A stretch of DNA of 64,000 bases from Flexistipes sinusarabici DSM 4947 (lineage in GTDB: Bacteria > Chrysiogenota > Deferribacteres > Deferribacterales > Flexistipitaceae), in the NCBI RefSeq assembly GCF_000218625.1, contig NC_015672.1, forward strand, positions 1,364,001 to 1,428,000, given 5' to 3'. A model generated the notes under the pieces. The model was not told the origin of the DNA and made no database searches. It saw nothing but the letters and a program-made list of their open reading frames with translations. The translations under genes were made by a program, and so were the position numbers. Below, piece by piece: positions 1 through 9,282 of this stretch. The stretch's first letter is position 1. Every line of letters begins with the position of its first letter.

Positions 1-108
1 TTTGGTTATACTCGTAGCCGATTTATAGGTATTGATAAGGTTAGGCTGGAATTGTCTATACATTGTATGGCATATAATCTGAGAAAGGGTGCTTTAAGAA
101 TGATTTGA
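1..108 (+). CDS. IS1182/IS5-like transposase, C-terminal end only
   Basis: An open frame enters from the left edge and ends at TGA 106-108. Its 35 residues begin FGYTRSRFIG and end YNLRKGALRMI. This resembles the C-terminal tail of IS1182-group DDE transposases, where a glycine-rich F/G motif is followed by a conserved AYNLKR-like helix. Catalytic residues would lie outside the window, so I cannot say whether the gene is intact. Downstream is a 10-bp inverted repeat (130-139 with 145-154), probably an element-end hairpin or terminator. The sequence differs from the IS5-type transposase at the right edge, so these are probably two different elements. Family assignment is by pattern recognition only. 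Confidence 0.6.
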   Translation, partial: FGYTRSRFIGIDKVRLELSIHCMAYNLRKGALRMI

Positions 109-129
109 CAAGATTTAACCATACAGGTG

Positions 130-154
130 TGTCCAAAATTACCTATTTTGGACA
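130..154. terminator. 10-bp hairpin after the transposase tail
   Basis: TGTCCAAAAT (130-139) and ATTTTGGACA (145-154) are perfect inverted repeats around a 5-nt loop, 22 bp after the transposase stop. There is no clean U-run, so it may be an IS terminal structure rather than an intrinsic terminator. Confidence 0.4.
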
Positions 155-261
155 ATTTGAGGCAATTTAAACAAACAAATACCTTTGTTTTTGCTGATAA
201 TGTTGTTTAAAAAAGTGGTAGTTAACAAATTTAGCTGCAAAATTAATGAAATTTAAAAATA

Positions 262-663
262 TTAGGATGATTCAAAAGTCTCTATTTTATAGTTGAGACT
301 GCCCAGTTTGCTGATTGTTTTATTAACTGCTACTTCATCCAACATGCTTTCTGTTTTTGAAAAATACCTACTGATGCTGGAACTATCCGGGATATCTTCA
401 ATACCGCTGATATAGCTTAAAACCTTATCAAAAGAAAGTTTGTCGATATCACTGAAACTCCTGCCACCGCATATCATCGATAGAATAACAGGAATTATTT
501 TAGAAGATGGCGGTTTGCCTCTGTTAGAGCCTGGATGATCAAGTTCTTTATCAAGGAAATCTCGGATGCCCATCTTATCTAACAGTGGGATTAACAAAGA
601 TATTCCACCAAATGGGGTAATTTTATCATTGCTTCTTTCTAATTTGTAGTTTAGTTTGCTCAT
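262..663 (-). pseudogene. IS1380-like transposase, N-terminal remnant
   Basis: This 133-residue frame starts MSKLNYKLERSN and contains ITPFGGISLLIPLLDKMG followed by a helical region with SRYFSKTESM. That matches the N-terminal part of IS1380-family (DDE_Tnp_1-type) transposases, which are normally about 400-460 residues long. The catalytic DDE core is absent: similarity stops after about residue 128 and the frame closes at 262-264. The neighbouring element probably replaced the rest. The start at 663 is supported by AAAGGTG about 8 bases upstream. The remnant sits inside what should be the N-terminal half of a LolD-like ATPase gene, so this element or its neighbour disrupted that gene. Confidence 0.65.
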
Positions 664-738
664 TGTAAGTCACCTTTTTGGTTGTGGTTTTTGTTTTCTT
701 AAAACCTTAATCTACAACATCTTAAAGGTGGCTTGCAA
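663..738 (-). promoter_or_regulatory. IS1380 remnant promoter with anti-SD fold-back arms
   Basis: On the minus strand, -35 TTGCAA (733-738), an 18-bp spacer and -10 TAGATT (709-714) form a plausible promoter. The segments 724-738 and 663-677 are inverted repeats pairing at 13 of 15 positions. The second covers the Shine-Dalgarno AAAGGTG and reaches the A of the start codon. The first lies in the -35/spacer region, so the native transcript would lack it, whereas transcripts entering from outside would contain both arms. Confidence 0.5.
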
Positions 739-751
739 CTCCTAATGCAAT

Positions 752-1027
752 CTTAAAGATAAAAAATTCTCATACGCAAGCCAGCTGTCCGGTGGTGAGC
801 AGCAGAGGGTAGCCATTGCCCGGGCATTGGTTAAAAACCCCGATATAATTCTGGCTGATGAGCCTACCGGAAGCCTTGATTCAGAGGCAGGAAAGAATAT
901 TCTTTCCATTTTAAAAGAAATAAACAAAACAAGAAAAGTAACAATCCTTTTGGTAACCCACGATATAAATGTAGCATCGTCTGCTGAGAAAATCATCAAA
1001 ATCAAAGACGGCAGGCTTTCCGATTGA
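752..1027 (+). pseudogene. LolD/YbbA-type ABC ATPase, C-terminal fragment
   Basis: Reading from about 752 in frame gives the C-terminal half of an ABC ATPase. The signature [15 protein letters not shown] is at 782-826, Walker B is [12 protein letters not shown], the switch histidine is in VTHD, and the C terminus is [17 protein letters not shown] and the VTHD context are typical of the LolD/MacB/YbbA group that energises FtsX-type permeases. The Walker A half is missing and replaced by IS sequence; an in-frame stop at 743-745 precedes the fragment. Without a P-loop it cannot hydrolyse ATP alone. It overlaps the permease gene by 4 bp (TTGA), the remains of a translationally coupled ATPase-permease pair. 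Confidence 0.85.
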
Positions 1028-3519
1028 ATACGTTAAAATTGATAGCGGTAATAACATTAAGAAACCTGAAAGAGGAAAAACTTTTCAGCATTATTTCAAT
1101 TCTGGGCGTAGCCCTTGGCGTCGGCCTGTTTATATCCATACTGGGGACAACTCAAACTGCAATAAACAGTTTCACAGAGGATATCAAAAAACTTAACCCT
1201 GACACAAATTATCAAATAGAACCGAAATTCGGCAAATATTTTGACGAATCCGTTTACAAATTATTAATCAGAAACGATTACAAACCGATACCTGTAATTA
1301 AAACAAACGGGCTCCATGAAAAAACCGACACAAGTATCAATCTGTTCGGCATAGACACGTTTTCAGCGTTCAAACAATCACAAATCAGAATTTCACCTGA
1401 AAAAATCAATATACGTATATTTTTAAACAGTACCAACGGAGCAATACTGACAAAAGATGTTGCACAAAGAATTGGAGTAAAGAAAGGTAATAATTTCAGC
1501 CTGGTAATAGGTAATAAAAAGGAAAATTACACGGCTGCAGGCATATTGTCTGCAAAGAGAATACCCACAGGCATATATCAGGATATAGGCAACTTTCAGG
1601 AGAAACTGTCAATATTCGGCAAATTAAGCCGAATCGATTTGGAAAGCAATAATGCTGACAAGCTGAACAATATTCTCCCGCAATCTGTACGTTTGGTCAG
1701 CAAAGCAGGTGTCATCAAAAATGAAAAAGACATTCTGGAATCTTTTAAATTTAATCTGCATTTCATAAGTTTTATTGCAATCTTGGTGGGCTTTTTCATG
1801 CTGTACAACACAATTTTTATTACAGTTGTGAAAAAACGCCCACAGATCGGGATATTGAGAGCTTTAGGTGCGGATAAAAAACAAATTATTTTTCTCTTTA
1901 TTGTCCAGTCAATAATTTTGGGTGTCATCGGCTCGTTTTTAGGGTTATTTCTTGGGCAGATTCTTTCCTTCTACTCTTCGAAAATGGTGGAAGACACCGT
2001 CACTACAATATTTAAACCCGTTATTATTGAAGAGATGTTTATTTTCAGCAGTTATGCGCTGGTGGCTTTTATCATCGGACTTGCAATCTCACTGATAGCT
2101 GCAGTTTTACCGGCTATTGAAGCTTCCAGAGTGAAACCCACAGAAACGGTAAGAGAGGGTACTTTTGAGCTGAGATACCGAAAATTTTACAAGAAAGCTT
2201 TCATATTGGGCATAATCTTAATAACTGTGGGAATCTGTTTTAGCCTGGCTGATTATTATCTTAAAATATTTGATCAGCCTTTCTTTTCTTATGCCGGTGT
2301 TTTGCTTATATTGGCCGGCTTTGCAGCGGGTTCACCGTATTATCTGGAGAAATTTCTGCAGAAAAGCCAAGACCTTTTAAAAAAAATATTCCGTGCTCCG
2401 GGGACGATTTCCTCGGCGGATGTATACAGCAGCCTATACAGATTTTCAATAGCCCTTATAAGCGTCACTGTTTCCACCGCTCTAATAATAAGCATGATGG
2501 TTTTAATAAACTCATTTGAAACATCACTTAAGCACTGGATAAATAAGAATCTTAACGCTGACATTTTCATAAAATCATCTTCATGTTCTTCTAACTTCTG
2601 TTTTGAGCCGATAGACAAAAATATCCTCTCAAAAATAAAAAATATTGATGAAATCGCAGCACTCAACCCTTTCATGGCGATGCAGGGCAAATTCAGGGGG
2701 CAGGATGTAATATACGGTTTTGGAAATGAAAAAGTTGTAAAACAGTACAATGACAATATGGAAGATTATAAAGTCACCGACAGTGTGGCTGTTTCAGAAT
2801 ACATCAAAATAAAATACGGAATAGAAAAAGATGAGAAAATCCTCATAGATACTCCGGCTGGTCGGAAAAAATTCAGGGTTCGTGAAGTTTTCACAAGCTA
2901 CTCCACCACTCAGGGTTTTATCATTTTCGACAAATCTTTTCAAAAGAAATACTGGAACTCTTCAGCCTTCACTCAGCTCAGTATTTTTCTCAAAAAAAAT
3001 GCCGAAACGGAAAAAGTAATCAAAAAAATCAGAGAGGAATTAGGAGGTAAATATACTCTGGACATTTTGAACAACAAAGTTCTGAGACAAAAAGTAATGG
3101 GAATTTTCAACAACAGCTTTCAGATAACATACGCTATTCAACTGACAGCACTGATAATTTCACTTCTTGGGGTGGCCAATATGCTATATGCTGTAGCCCT
3201 GGAAAGAAAAAGGGAGATCAGCATCCTGAAATACCTGGGTGCCGATAATAAATTTTTAACAAAAATTTACATGATTTCAGCAGGTTTCATCGGATTCTGC
3301 GGAATAATTTACGGAGTAATTTTAGGTTTTATCCTCAGCTTTATAATTATAAAGGTAGTTAACACAATTTCCTTCGGCTGGAGTATCGGCATCCATTTAA
3401 ACGTTATCAGTATATTTACAACACTGGTGATCCTGTTAATTTTTGTAATAATTGCAGGCATTCTGCCTTTAAAAACAATAAAACAGACCTACCCCAAAAA
3501 ATCAGTCAGCTACGAATGA
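1024..3519 (+). CDS. FtsX/MacB-family ABC permease (YbbP-like, two FtsX domains)
   Basis: The 831-residue membrane protein has the duplicated FtsX layout: an N-terminal TM segment (about 22-42), a periplasmic domain, a TM cluster (about 245-365), two central TM segments, a second periplasmic domain, and a last cluster (about 695-815). The motif [17 protein letters not shown] in the first half and [17 protein letters not shown] in the second are the cytoplasmic coupling segments of each FtsX domain. Length and duplication match YbbP-like permeases rather than LolC/E (about 400 residues). Start is TTG, overlapping the upstream ATPase stop. These systems usually act on lipoproteins or lipophilic cargo; the substrate here is unknown. 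Its own ATPase is truncated, so function needs a partner in trans. Confidence 0.85.
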   Translation: MNTLKLIAVITLRNLKEEKLFSIISILGVALGVGLFISILGTTQTAINSFTEDIKKLNPDTNYQIEPKFGKYFDESVYKLLIRNDYKPIPVIKTNGLHEKTDTSINLFGIDTFSAFKQSQIRISPEKINIRIFLNSTNGAILTKDVAQRIGVKKGNNFSLVIGNKKENYTAAGILSAKRIPTGIYQDIGNFQEKLSIFGKLSRIDLESNNADKLNNILPQSVRLVSKAGVIKNEKDILESFKFNLHFISFIAILVGFFMLYNTIFITVVKKRPQIGILRALGADKKQIIFLFIVQSIILGVIGSFLGLFLGQILSFYSSKMVEDTVTTIFKPVIIEEMFIFSSYALVAFIIGLAISLIAAVLPAIEASRVKPTETVREGTFELRYRKFYKKAFILGIILITVGICFSLADYYLKIFDQPFFSYAGVLLILAGFAAGSPYYLEKFLQKSQDLLKKIFRAPGTISSADVYSSLYRFSIALISVTVSTALIISMMVLINSFETSLKHWINKNLNADIFIKSSSCSSNFCFEPIDKNILSKIKNIDEIAALNPFMAMQGKFRGQDVIYGFGNEKVVKQYNDNMEDYKVTDSVAVSEYIKIKYGIEKDEKILIDTPAGRKKFRVREVFTSYSTTQGFIIFDKSFQKKYWNSSAFTQLSIFLKKNAETEKVIKKIREELGGKYTLDILNNKVLRQKVMGIFNNSFQITYAIQLTALIISLLGVANMLYAVALERKREISILKYLGADNKFLTKIYMISAGFIGFCGIIYGVILGFILSFIIIKVVNTISFGWSIGIHLNVISIFTTLVILLIFVIIAGILPLKTIKQTYPKKSVSYE

Positions 3520-3532
3520 TAAACATACGTGT

Positions 3533-3652
3533 GGTTAAAGGTATTTAGGGGTATTAAAAGTAGTAAAGGTAGTAACTGCGCGCACAACTTTATCAACATC
3601 CTCAACCTTTACCTCTCACTATCTCACTCCCTCACCATCTCACCTCATTAAC
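3533..3652. repeat. intergenic short-word repeat mosaic
   Basis: Two blocks fill most of the 230-bp gap before transketolase. One is a degenerate GGTATT/GTAGTA block (about 3533-3576). The other (about 3600-3652) repeats CTCAAC, TTTACCTCTCAC, TATCTCAC and CATCTCAC words. The second resembles 28929-28961. No gene or convincing terminator is visible. Confidence 0.6.
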
Positions 3653-3749
3653 ATTGCATTTTTATTTTGCAGGTGAGCAAAAATCGGCTTCAGTTGACAT
3701 TAATCATGCATGCTGATATAAAAACCAAACTTTAATTGTGAGGTAAAAT

Positions 3750-5672
3750 ATGACAAATAGATTCACGAATCATAAAATTACAGATAAAGAGCTTTCCGAG
3801 CTTGATTCACTGGCAAAAATATGCAGAGCAGACATACTTAAAATGACAACCCTTGCAGCCAGCGGACACCCCGGCGGTTCAATGTCCTCAATAGACATGC
3901 TGCTTTTGCTGTACAAATTTGCAAACATTAGTCCTGATAACTGCCGGTCACTGGATAGAGACAGAATAATTGTATCCCACGGTCACACATCTCCTGCCGT
4001 TTATTCTGCACTGGGCAGAAACGGCTTCTTTGATATTGATGAAGCTGTTTCACAGTTTCGTCTGGCAGGCAGTATTTTTGAGGGTCATATCGAAAGATCA
4101 GTCCCGGGAGTTGAATGGTCCACCGGCAATCTGGGGCAGGGATTATCCGCCGGGTGCGGGATGGCAGTATCAGGCAGATTAACAGAAAACAATTCCCATA
4201 TTTATGTAATAATGGGAGACGGAGAACAACAAAAAGGACAAATTTGTGAGGCAAGAAGATTTGCAGTTAAGCATAAACTCAGCAATATTACAGCATTTGT
4301 CGATTACAACAAACTCCAGATCAGCGGCAGTATAGAAGATGTCATGCCCCAGAACATTAAAGATGAATACATAGCTGACGGATGGATGGTTTTTGAAGTT
4401 GACGGTCACAATCACAAACAGCTTTTCGATACTATAAAAAAGAGTAAAGAAGTGGACAGACCTGTAATGATACTTGCAAAAACAGTCATGGGCAAAGGCG
4501 TGAGTTTCATGGAAAATATTGCCGGCTACCACGGGAAACCCCTAAGTGAAGAACAGCTGGAAGACGCTTTGGGTGAGCTTGGTATTGAAAACAATCTTGA
4601 GCATTATAAAAAAATGCGCAAGGAATTTCGTTTCAATGCAAAACAACATAAGATTCCGAAATATGAAATATCTGTAAATACAGGTCAGCCAAAAGCTTAT
4701 ACCGTTGAAACAAAAATGGACAACAGGTCTGCTTTCGGTAATGCTTTAACAGACATCATCCAGCACAATTCATTAAAAAAATCCAACACGCCAATAGCGG
4801 TTTTCGACTGTGATTTGGCCGGTTCGGTAAAAACTGACAAAATAAAAAAAGAATACAGCGAAGTTTTCTTCGAATCAGGCATACAGGAGCATCACACTGC
4901 CACCTGCTCGGGAGCAGCTAGTGTTAACGGAGTTGTAAGCTTTTTTGCCGATTTCGGAGTGTTCGGGATTGATGAAACATATAATCAGCAGAGATTAAAT
5001 GACATAAACGGAACCAATCTGAAAGTTGTCACAACCCATGTGGGAATGGATGTGGGGGAAGACGGCAAGACACATCAGTGTATTGACTATATAGGTACTC
5101 TAAGAAACCTTTTTGGTTTTAAAATAATAATACCTGCAGACCCCAACCAAACGGATAAAGCGGTAAGGTATGCCGCTGCAAATTACGGTAATTTTATTAT
5201 AGGAGTCGGCAGATCCAAAACACCTGTTATTTCCGATGAAAACAACAAACCGTTTTTCGGTGAAGACTACAATTTTGAATACGGTAAAATGGACATTTTG
5301 AGAAACGGTGAATATCCTTTATTCACACACGGAGCCATGGTACCTTATGCCCTTGAAGTACAGAAGATTCTCAAAGAAAAAGATGTTTCACTTAAGGTGA
5401 TAAATGTCAGCTGCCCGGTTGCTGTGGATTCAAAAGAGCTGAACTCTTTAATCGATACCGATGTAATCTTTACCTACGAAGATCATAATAAATATACAGG
5501 TATTGGAAGTTTGATCGCTGACAAACTGCTGGAAAGTGGTGAAAAATGTCCCGGAATAGTAAAATTCGGTGCGGATAAATATGCCTACTCAGGAAAACCT
5601 GCTGAAGTCTTTAAATTGATGGAAATAGACCCAGAATCTGTTGCCGAAAAAATTCTGAAAAGCATAAAATAA
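3750..5672 (+). CDS. tkt: transketolase
   Basis: Transfers two-carbon ketol units between sugar phosphates in the non-oxidative pentose phosphate pathway, using thiamine diphosphate and a divalent metal. The 640-residue chain contains both halves of the enzyme. Substrate and cofactor histidines are in SGHPGG (about 40) and SHGHTSPAVY (about 77-84). The ThDP/metal motif GDGEQQ is at 156-161 with the metal-ligand Asn near 187. The catalytic glutamate region ESGIQEH is near 372-378. The short-linker organisation resembles thermophile or archaeal transketolases. The ATG follows GTGAGGT. It is monocistronic and convergent with the liv operon. Confidence 0.95.
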   Translation: MTNRFTNHKITDKELSELDSLAKICRADILKMTTLAASGHPGGSMSSIDMLLLLYKFANISPDNCRSLDRDRIIVSHGHTSPAVYSALGRNGFFDIDEAVSQFRLAGSIFEGHIERSVPGVEWSTGNLGQGLSAGCGMAVSGRLTENNSHIYVIMGDGEQQKGQICEARRFAVKHKLSNITAFVDYNKLQISGSIEDVMPQNIKDEYIADGWMVFEVDGHNHKQLFDTIKKSKEVDRPVMILAKTVMGKGVSFMENIAGYHGKPLSEEQLEDALGELGIENNLEHYKKMRKEFRFNAKQHKIPKYEISVNTGQPKAYTVETKMDNRSAFGNALTDIIQHNSLKKSNTPIAVFDCDLAGSVKTDKIKKEYSEVFFESGIQEHHTATCSGAASVNGVVSFFADFGVFGIDETYNQQRLNDINGTNLKVVTTHVGMDVGEDGKTHQCIDYIGTLRNLFGFKIIIPADPNQTDKAVRYAAANYGNFIIGVGRSKTPVISDENNKPFFGEDYNFEYGKMDILRNGEYPLFTHGAMVPYALEVQKILKEKDVSLKVINVSCPVAVDSKELNSLIDTDVIFTYEDHNKYTGIGSLIADKLLESGEKCPGIVKFGADKYAYSGKPAEVFKLMEIDPESVAEKILKSIK

Positions 5673-5696
5673 AAAAAGGCCTTAATAAAGGGGCTT

Positions 5697-5879
5697 TATA
5701 AGTTAAGGTTATGAATAATGTTCTTTTTCATATTTTCGGAAGTAGTGAAATATAGTGATTTCTAAGACAGTATTTTTGTAGTTATTAATGGTTATTCACT
5801 GTCATTTATTGCTGTAGATTCAAGGCGCAAGGGCTGAGGGCATAACCATAATAATACCCATTCAAATCCTTAACTTATA
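5697..5879. repeat. 183-bp element with terminal inverted repeats (MITE candidate)
   Basis: TATAAGTTAAGG (5697-5708) and CCTTAACTTATA (5868-5879) are perfect 12-bp inverted repeats. After three mismatched bases the match resumes with TGAAT/ATTCA. An inner pair, GGTTATG (5707-5713) and CATAACC (5841-5847), adds secondary structure. The element has no ORF and sits between convergent tkt and livF, as expected of a MITE. A paired terminator region is an alternative. Outermost TA dinucleotides could be a target duplication but this is weak. Confidence 0.4.
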
Positions 5880-5892
5880 CCTAAAAAGGAAC

Positions 5893-5921
5893 GTTGAACC
5901 TTGAACCTTGAACTTTGAACC
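5893..5921. repeat. TTGAACC heptamer tandem repeat
   Basis: Four copies of a 7-bp unit (TTGAACC, TTGAACC, TTGAACT, TTGAACC) lie immediately downstream of livF. The same word recurs at about 11003-11030, 11110-11126 and 62714-62744. Confidence 0.75.
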
Positions 5922-5926
5922 GAAAA

Positions 5927-6652
5927 TCAGTTTTCTTTCTTTTTACCAAGATAAGCTTCTTGTACTTTCTCAGAAGTCAGAAGCTCATCAGAAGAGCCTT
6001 CAAGTGCTATATGACCAACTTCCAGAACATAGCCTCTGTCAGCCAGTTTTAAAGCAGCCTTGGCATTCTGTTCAACAAGAAGAACAGTAACCCCTTCCTC
6101 ACTTATCTCTTTTATAACTTTAAAAATCGCTTTGACCAACAATGGGGCCAGCCCAAGACTTGGCTCATCCAGAAGGAGCATTTCAGGAGAATTCATCAAG
6201 GCTCTGCCTATAGCCAGCATCTGCTGTTCACCACCCGACAATGTTCCTGCCAGCTGTTTTCTGCGCTCTTTTAATCGGGGGAAAAGCTCATATACCCAGT
6301 TTAGCATTTCCTTATCAAACGTTTTTTTGGTATAAGTCCCGAGCCAAAGATTCTCCTCCACAGTTAAGGTACCGAAAACTCTTCTGCCCTCAGGCGAATG
6401 TGTTATCCCTTTTTTGACTACATTATGTGAAGGAATCTTTGTGATATCCTCACCCTTGAAATAGATTGAACCATCTTTTACCTTTTCCAGACCGCTTATA
6501 GCCCGGAGGGTAGTTGTTTTGCCTGCACCGTTAGCCCCAAGTATCGTCACAATCTCACCTTTTTTAACATCAAGGCTGATCCCCTTAACTGCCTGAATAC
6601 TTCCGTAATTTACTTTCAGGTTATCTATAACAAAAAATTTATCATTCGTCAT
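5927..6652 (-). CDS. livF: branched-chain amino acid ABC transporter ATPase LivF
   Basis: Second cytoplasmic ATPase of the Liv importer. It has Walker A GANGAGKTT, signature LSGGEQQMLAIGRAL, Walker B MLLLDEPSLGLAP and switch His in LLVEQNAK, all typical of LivF. Three in-frame starts overlap the end of livG: GTG 6661, ATG 6658 and ATG 6652. AGGGAG at 6664-6669 is correctly spaced only from 6652, so I use that start (241 residues). The overlap with livG implies translational coupling. It is the last gene of the livKHMGF operon. Confidence 0.93.
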   Translation of the reverse strand: MTNDKFFVIDNLKVNYGSIQAVKGISLDVKKGEIVTILGANGAGKTTTLRAISGLEKVKDGSIYFKGEDITKIPSHNVVKKGITHSPEGRRVFGTLTVEENLWLGTYTKKTFDKEMLNWVYELFPRLKERRKQLAGTLSGGEQQMLAIGRALMNSPEMLLLDEPSLGLAPLLVKAIFKVIKEISEEGVTVLLVEQNAKAALKLADRGYVLEVGHIALEGSSDELLTSEKVQEAYLGKKKEN

Positions 6653-7412
6653 CTTCATCACTCCCTAAATAAGCTTCAATAACCTGGGGGTTTTTCTGAA
6701 TTTCAGTAGGCGTCCCTTCGGCAATTTTTTCTCCGAAATTAATAACTGTAATATAATCGGTTAATTCCATAACTAGGTCCATATCATGTTCGATGAGCAG
6801 AATTGTTACACCCTGTCTGCGGATACCGTTAATCAACTCAACCAAAGCGAGAGTTTCACTGTCATTCAGACCGGCTGCGGGCTCATCAAGGATTAAAAGC
6901 CTTGGCTCTGTAGCCATAGCTCTGGCAATCTCAACCTTTCTTTGAATACCGTATGGCAGACTTCCACTCGGATGTGACGCATAATCGATCAAATCAAAAT
7001 ACTCCAGTGTTTCTTTTACATGCTGCCAGTTAGCAATTTCGTCTTTATATGATTTCGGAGTGTGAAATATGGCATTCCACCACTTTTGCCTGCTTCTGAA
7101 ATGTCTTCCGGACATTACATTCTCTGCAACACTCATTTTTGAAAAAAGCCGGATTGTCTGAAATGTACGCACAACACCTTTCATAGCAATTTTGTGAGGT
7201 TGCAGACCTGTAATATTTTCTCCATCCCACATTATTTCGCCGTCTTCAGGAGTATATATACCGGTAATACAGTTAAATACGGTGGTTTTACCGGCACCGT
7301 TAGGACCAATCACACCGAATATCTGGCCTTCGCTGATTTCCATATCCAATCTGTTAACAGCGGTCAGACCGCCGAAAACCTTTGTTACACCTGATAATTT
7401 TAAAAGGGACAT
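6642..7412 (-). CDS. livG: branched-chain amino acid ABC transporter ATPase LivG
   Basis: First ATPase of the Liv importer, 256 residues. Walker A is GPNGAGKTT, Walker B LLILDEPAAGLND, and the switch His is in LLIEHDMD. The signature loop is the variant LPYGIQRKVEIARAM, the relaxed C-loop usual for LivG, so it is not a defect. It follows livM with a 1-bp gap and overlaps livF. LivG and LivF form the heterodimer that drives transport through LivH/LivM. Confidence 0.94.
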   Translation of the reverse strand: MSLLKLSGVTKVFGGLTAVNRLDMEISEGQIFGVIGPNGAGKTTVFNCITGIYTPEDGEIMWDGENITGLQPHKIAMKGVVRTFQTIRLFSKMSVAENVMSGRHFRSRQKWWNAIFHTPKSYKDEIANWQHVKETLEYFDLIDYASHPSGSLPYGIQRKVEIARAMATEPRLLILDEPAAGLNDSETLALVELINGIRRQGVTILLIEHDMDLVMELTDYITVINFGEKIAEGTPTEIQKNPQVIEAYLGSDEDDE

Positions 7413-7413
7413 A

Positions 7414-8358
7414 TTATTTCTCCCTCACGAATTTTGGAAAGTTGCCGAATTTAAATGGTAATATTCCGTTCGGTCTGAGAACCATAGCTAATATCATGGC
7501 AAGACCAAAAACAAGATAACGTGCAGTTTCAAACTCTCTGAAAACTTCCGGTAGCACAAACATTACAAAAGTACCTATAAGAATTCCGGGAATGGAGGAC
7601 GGACCGCCCACCAGCACTATGGCAAAAAATAATACAGATTCTTTGAAAGTAAAAGCTTCCGGGCTTATTGCTCCGTACTGTATTGCAAAGAGAACCCCGG
7701 CGGCACCGGCAATACCGGCTCCCAGTGCAAAAGCCAGAATACGGTAAAACCGGACATTGATACCGATACTCTGGGAAGCTATAGGATCCTGGCTGAGATA
7801 ATGAAAAGCCCTTCCGGCTTTACCATGCTCTAAATTTTTTATTATAAGTAGCGTTATTATGAAAAAGAGAAAAGCCACATAATATATTGAGGTCTGTGAC
7901 ATAAGCTGGAAACCAAAAACACTCAGCGAATCTATTCCAAAGATACCGTTCGGTCCTCCTGTAAGTCCAAAAGCATCATTTTCCAGAACCTGTAAAAAAA
8001 CCATATTCAAACCCAAAGTTGTCACCAAAAGGTAATCGCCTCTCAAATGAACAATGGGAGCAGACAGACAGATACCGAATAACGCGGGAATTATAATTGC
8101 AAAAGGTATAGTTGCAACAATGGGCAGACCGTAGTGATAATTTAATATACCGCAGATATATGCACCCATTCCGAAATAAATGGCATGACCCATATCAAAC
8201 ATTCCTGCCCGGCCCAAAACGATATCTTCACTCAAAGCAACAATGGAAAATATTAAAAAAGTAATGCCGACAGCAAGCCACCGCCCTTCTGCCATAAAGG
8301 GATATATAATAAGACAAGCAAAAAATAATATGAAAAGCAGATTCTTTGATTTTTTCAT
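7414..8358 (-). CDS. livM: branched-chain amino acid ABC transporter permease LivM
   Basis: A 314-residue inner-membrane permease with about eight to ten hydrophobic segments. It has the family motifs EDIVLGRAGMFDMGHAIYFGMGAY near residues 43-66 and LTGGPNGIFGI near 130-140. The cytoplasmic coupling segment lies near SQSIGINVRFYRILAFALGAGIAG. It shares one base with the livH stop, so the genes are coupled. It forms the transmembrane channel with LivH. Confidence 0.94.
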   Translation of the reverse strand: MKKSKNLLFILFFACLIIYPFMAEGRWLAVGITFLIFSIVALSEDIVLGRAGMFDMGHAIYFGMGAYICGILNYHYGLPIVATIPFAIIIPALFGICLSAPIVHLRGDYLLVTTLGLNMVFLQVLENDAFGLTGGPNGIFGIDSLSVFGFQLMSQTSIYYVAFLFFIITLLIIKNLEHGKAGRAFHYLSQDPIASQSIGINVRFYRILAFALGAGIAGAAGVLFAIQYGAISPEAFTFKESVLFFAIVLVGGPSSIPGILIGTFVMFVLPEVFREFETARYLVFGLAMILAMVLRPNGILPFKFGNFPKFVREK

Positions 8359-9257
8359 CAGACCTTCTCCGCTACCCGTTCACCCAAAATGCCAGTGGGC
8401 CGGAAAATAATAATTAAAATGAGAAGAAGAAAGGTAAAAGCATCTGTCCAGGTACTGGACACATAGCCTGCAATAAGAGCATTAAACAGCCCCAGCAGAA
8501 TTCCACCCAGCATAGCGCCGGGTATATTACCGATTCCTCCCATTATTGCAGCTACAAAAGCGTACAAACCATACTGCCATCCCATCTCGAAGGTTATTCC
8601 TCTATAATACATTCCTATAAATATCCCGCCTACCGCTCCGAGAGCTGAGCCGATTATAAATACAAGAGAAATAACTCTGTCCACATTTATCCCCATAAGT
8701 CTTGAGGCGTCTTTATCTATTGCAGATGCACGTATAGCAGTCCCCATTTTTGTTCTGTTTATAAAAAGATAGAGAGCAATCATCAGAATAAGGGAAAGTA
8801 CAAGAATAAGCATCTGGATAAACGTTACAACAGTTCCTCCGATGTTCCATACAATATTCGGCACCAGGTCACCGGGGAAAAAATTCACATTAGGACCCCA
8901 GGTAAGCATAATTCCGTTTTGAATAACAAGTCCGGCACCAAGTGCTGAGACAACTGCACTTAGCCTGGGCGCATTCCTGAGGGGCTTATATGCCGACTTA
9001 TCAAGTGCAACACCGGCCACTGCAATCACTGCCATAGTAATCAGAAATAAAGCAATGACAGAAAAGAGGGAGGCTTCGCCTCCCAATATTTTTGCAAAAA
9101 CAGTCATACCTACAAAAGCTGAAAGTGCAACAAGGTCGCCATGGGCAAAGTTAATCAGTTTCAGAATTCCATAAACCATAGTGTAGCCCAGGGCAATCAG
9201 GGCATACAAACTGCCTATAGTGAGGCCGTTGATTATTTGCTGGAAAAAAATATCCAT
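8358..9257 (-). CDS. livH: branched-chain amino acid ABC transporter permease LivH
   Basis: A 299-residue permease starting MDIFFQQIINGLTIGSLYAL, the characteristic LivH N terminus. GYTMVYGILKLINFAHGD follows near residues 24-41. The coupling region is AIRASAIDKDASRLMGINVDRVI. It lies 25 bp downstream of the binding-protein gene, after a GGAG-containing ribosome site. The membrane pore is made with LivM. Confidence 0.94.
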   Translation of the reverse strand: MDIFFQQIINGLTIGSLYALIALGYTMVYGILKLINFAHGDLVALSAFVGMTVFAKILGGEASLFSVIALFLITMAVIAVAGVALDKSAYKPLRNAPRLSAVVSALGAGLVIQNGIMLTWGPNVNFFPGDLVPNIVWNIGGTVVTFIQMLILVLSLILMIALYLFINRTKMGTAIRASAIDKDASRLMGINVDRVISLVFIIGSALGAVGGIFIGMYYRGITFEMGWQYGLYAFVAAIMGGIGNIPGAMLGGILLGLFNALIAGYVSSTWTDAFTFLLLILIIIFRPTGILGERVAEKV

Positions 9258-9282
9258 GACGACTCCTTGTTAAAGCATTTAT

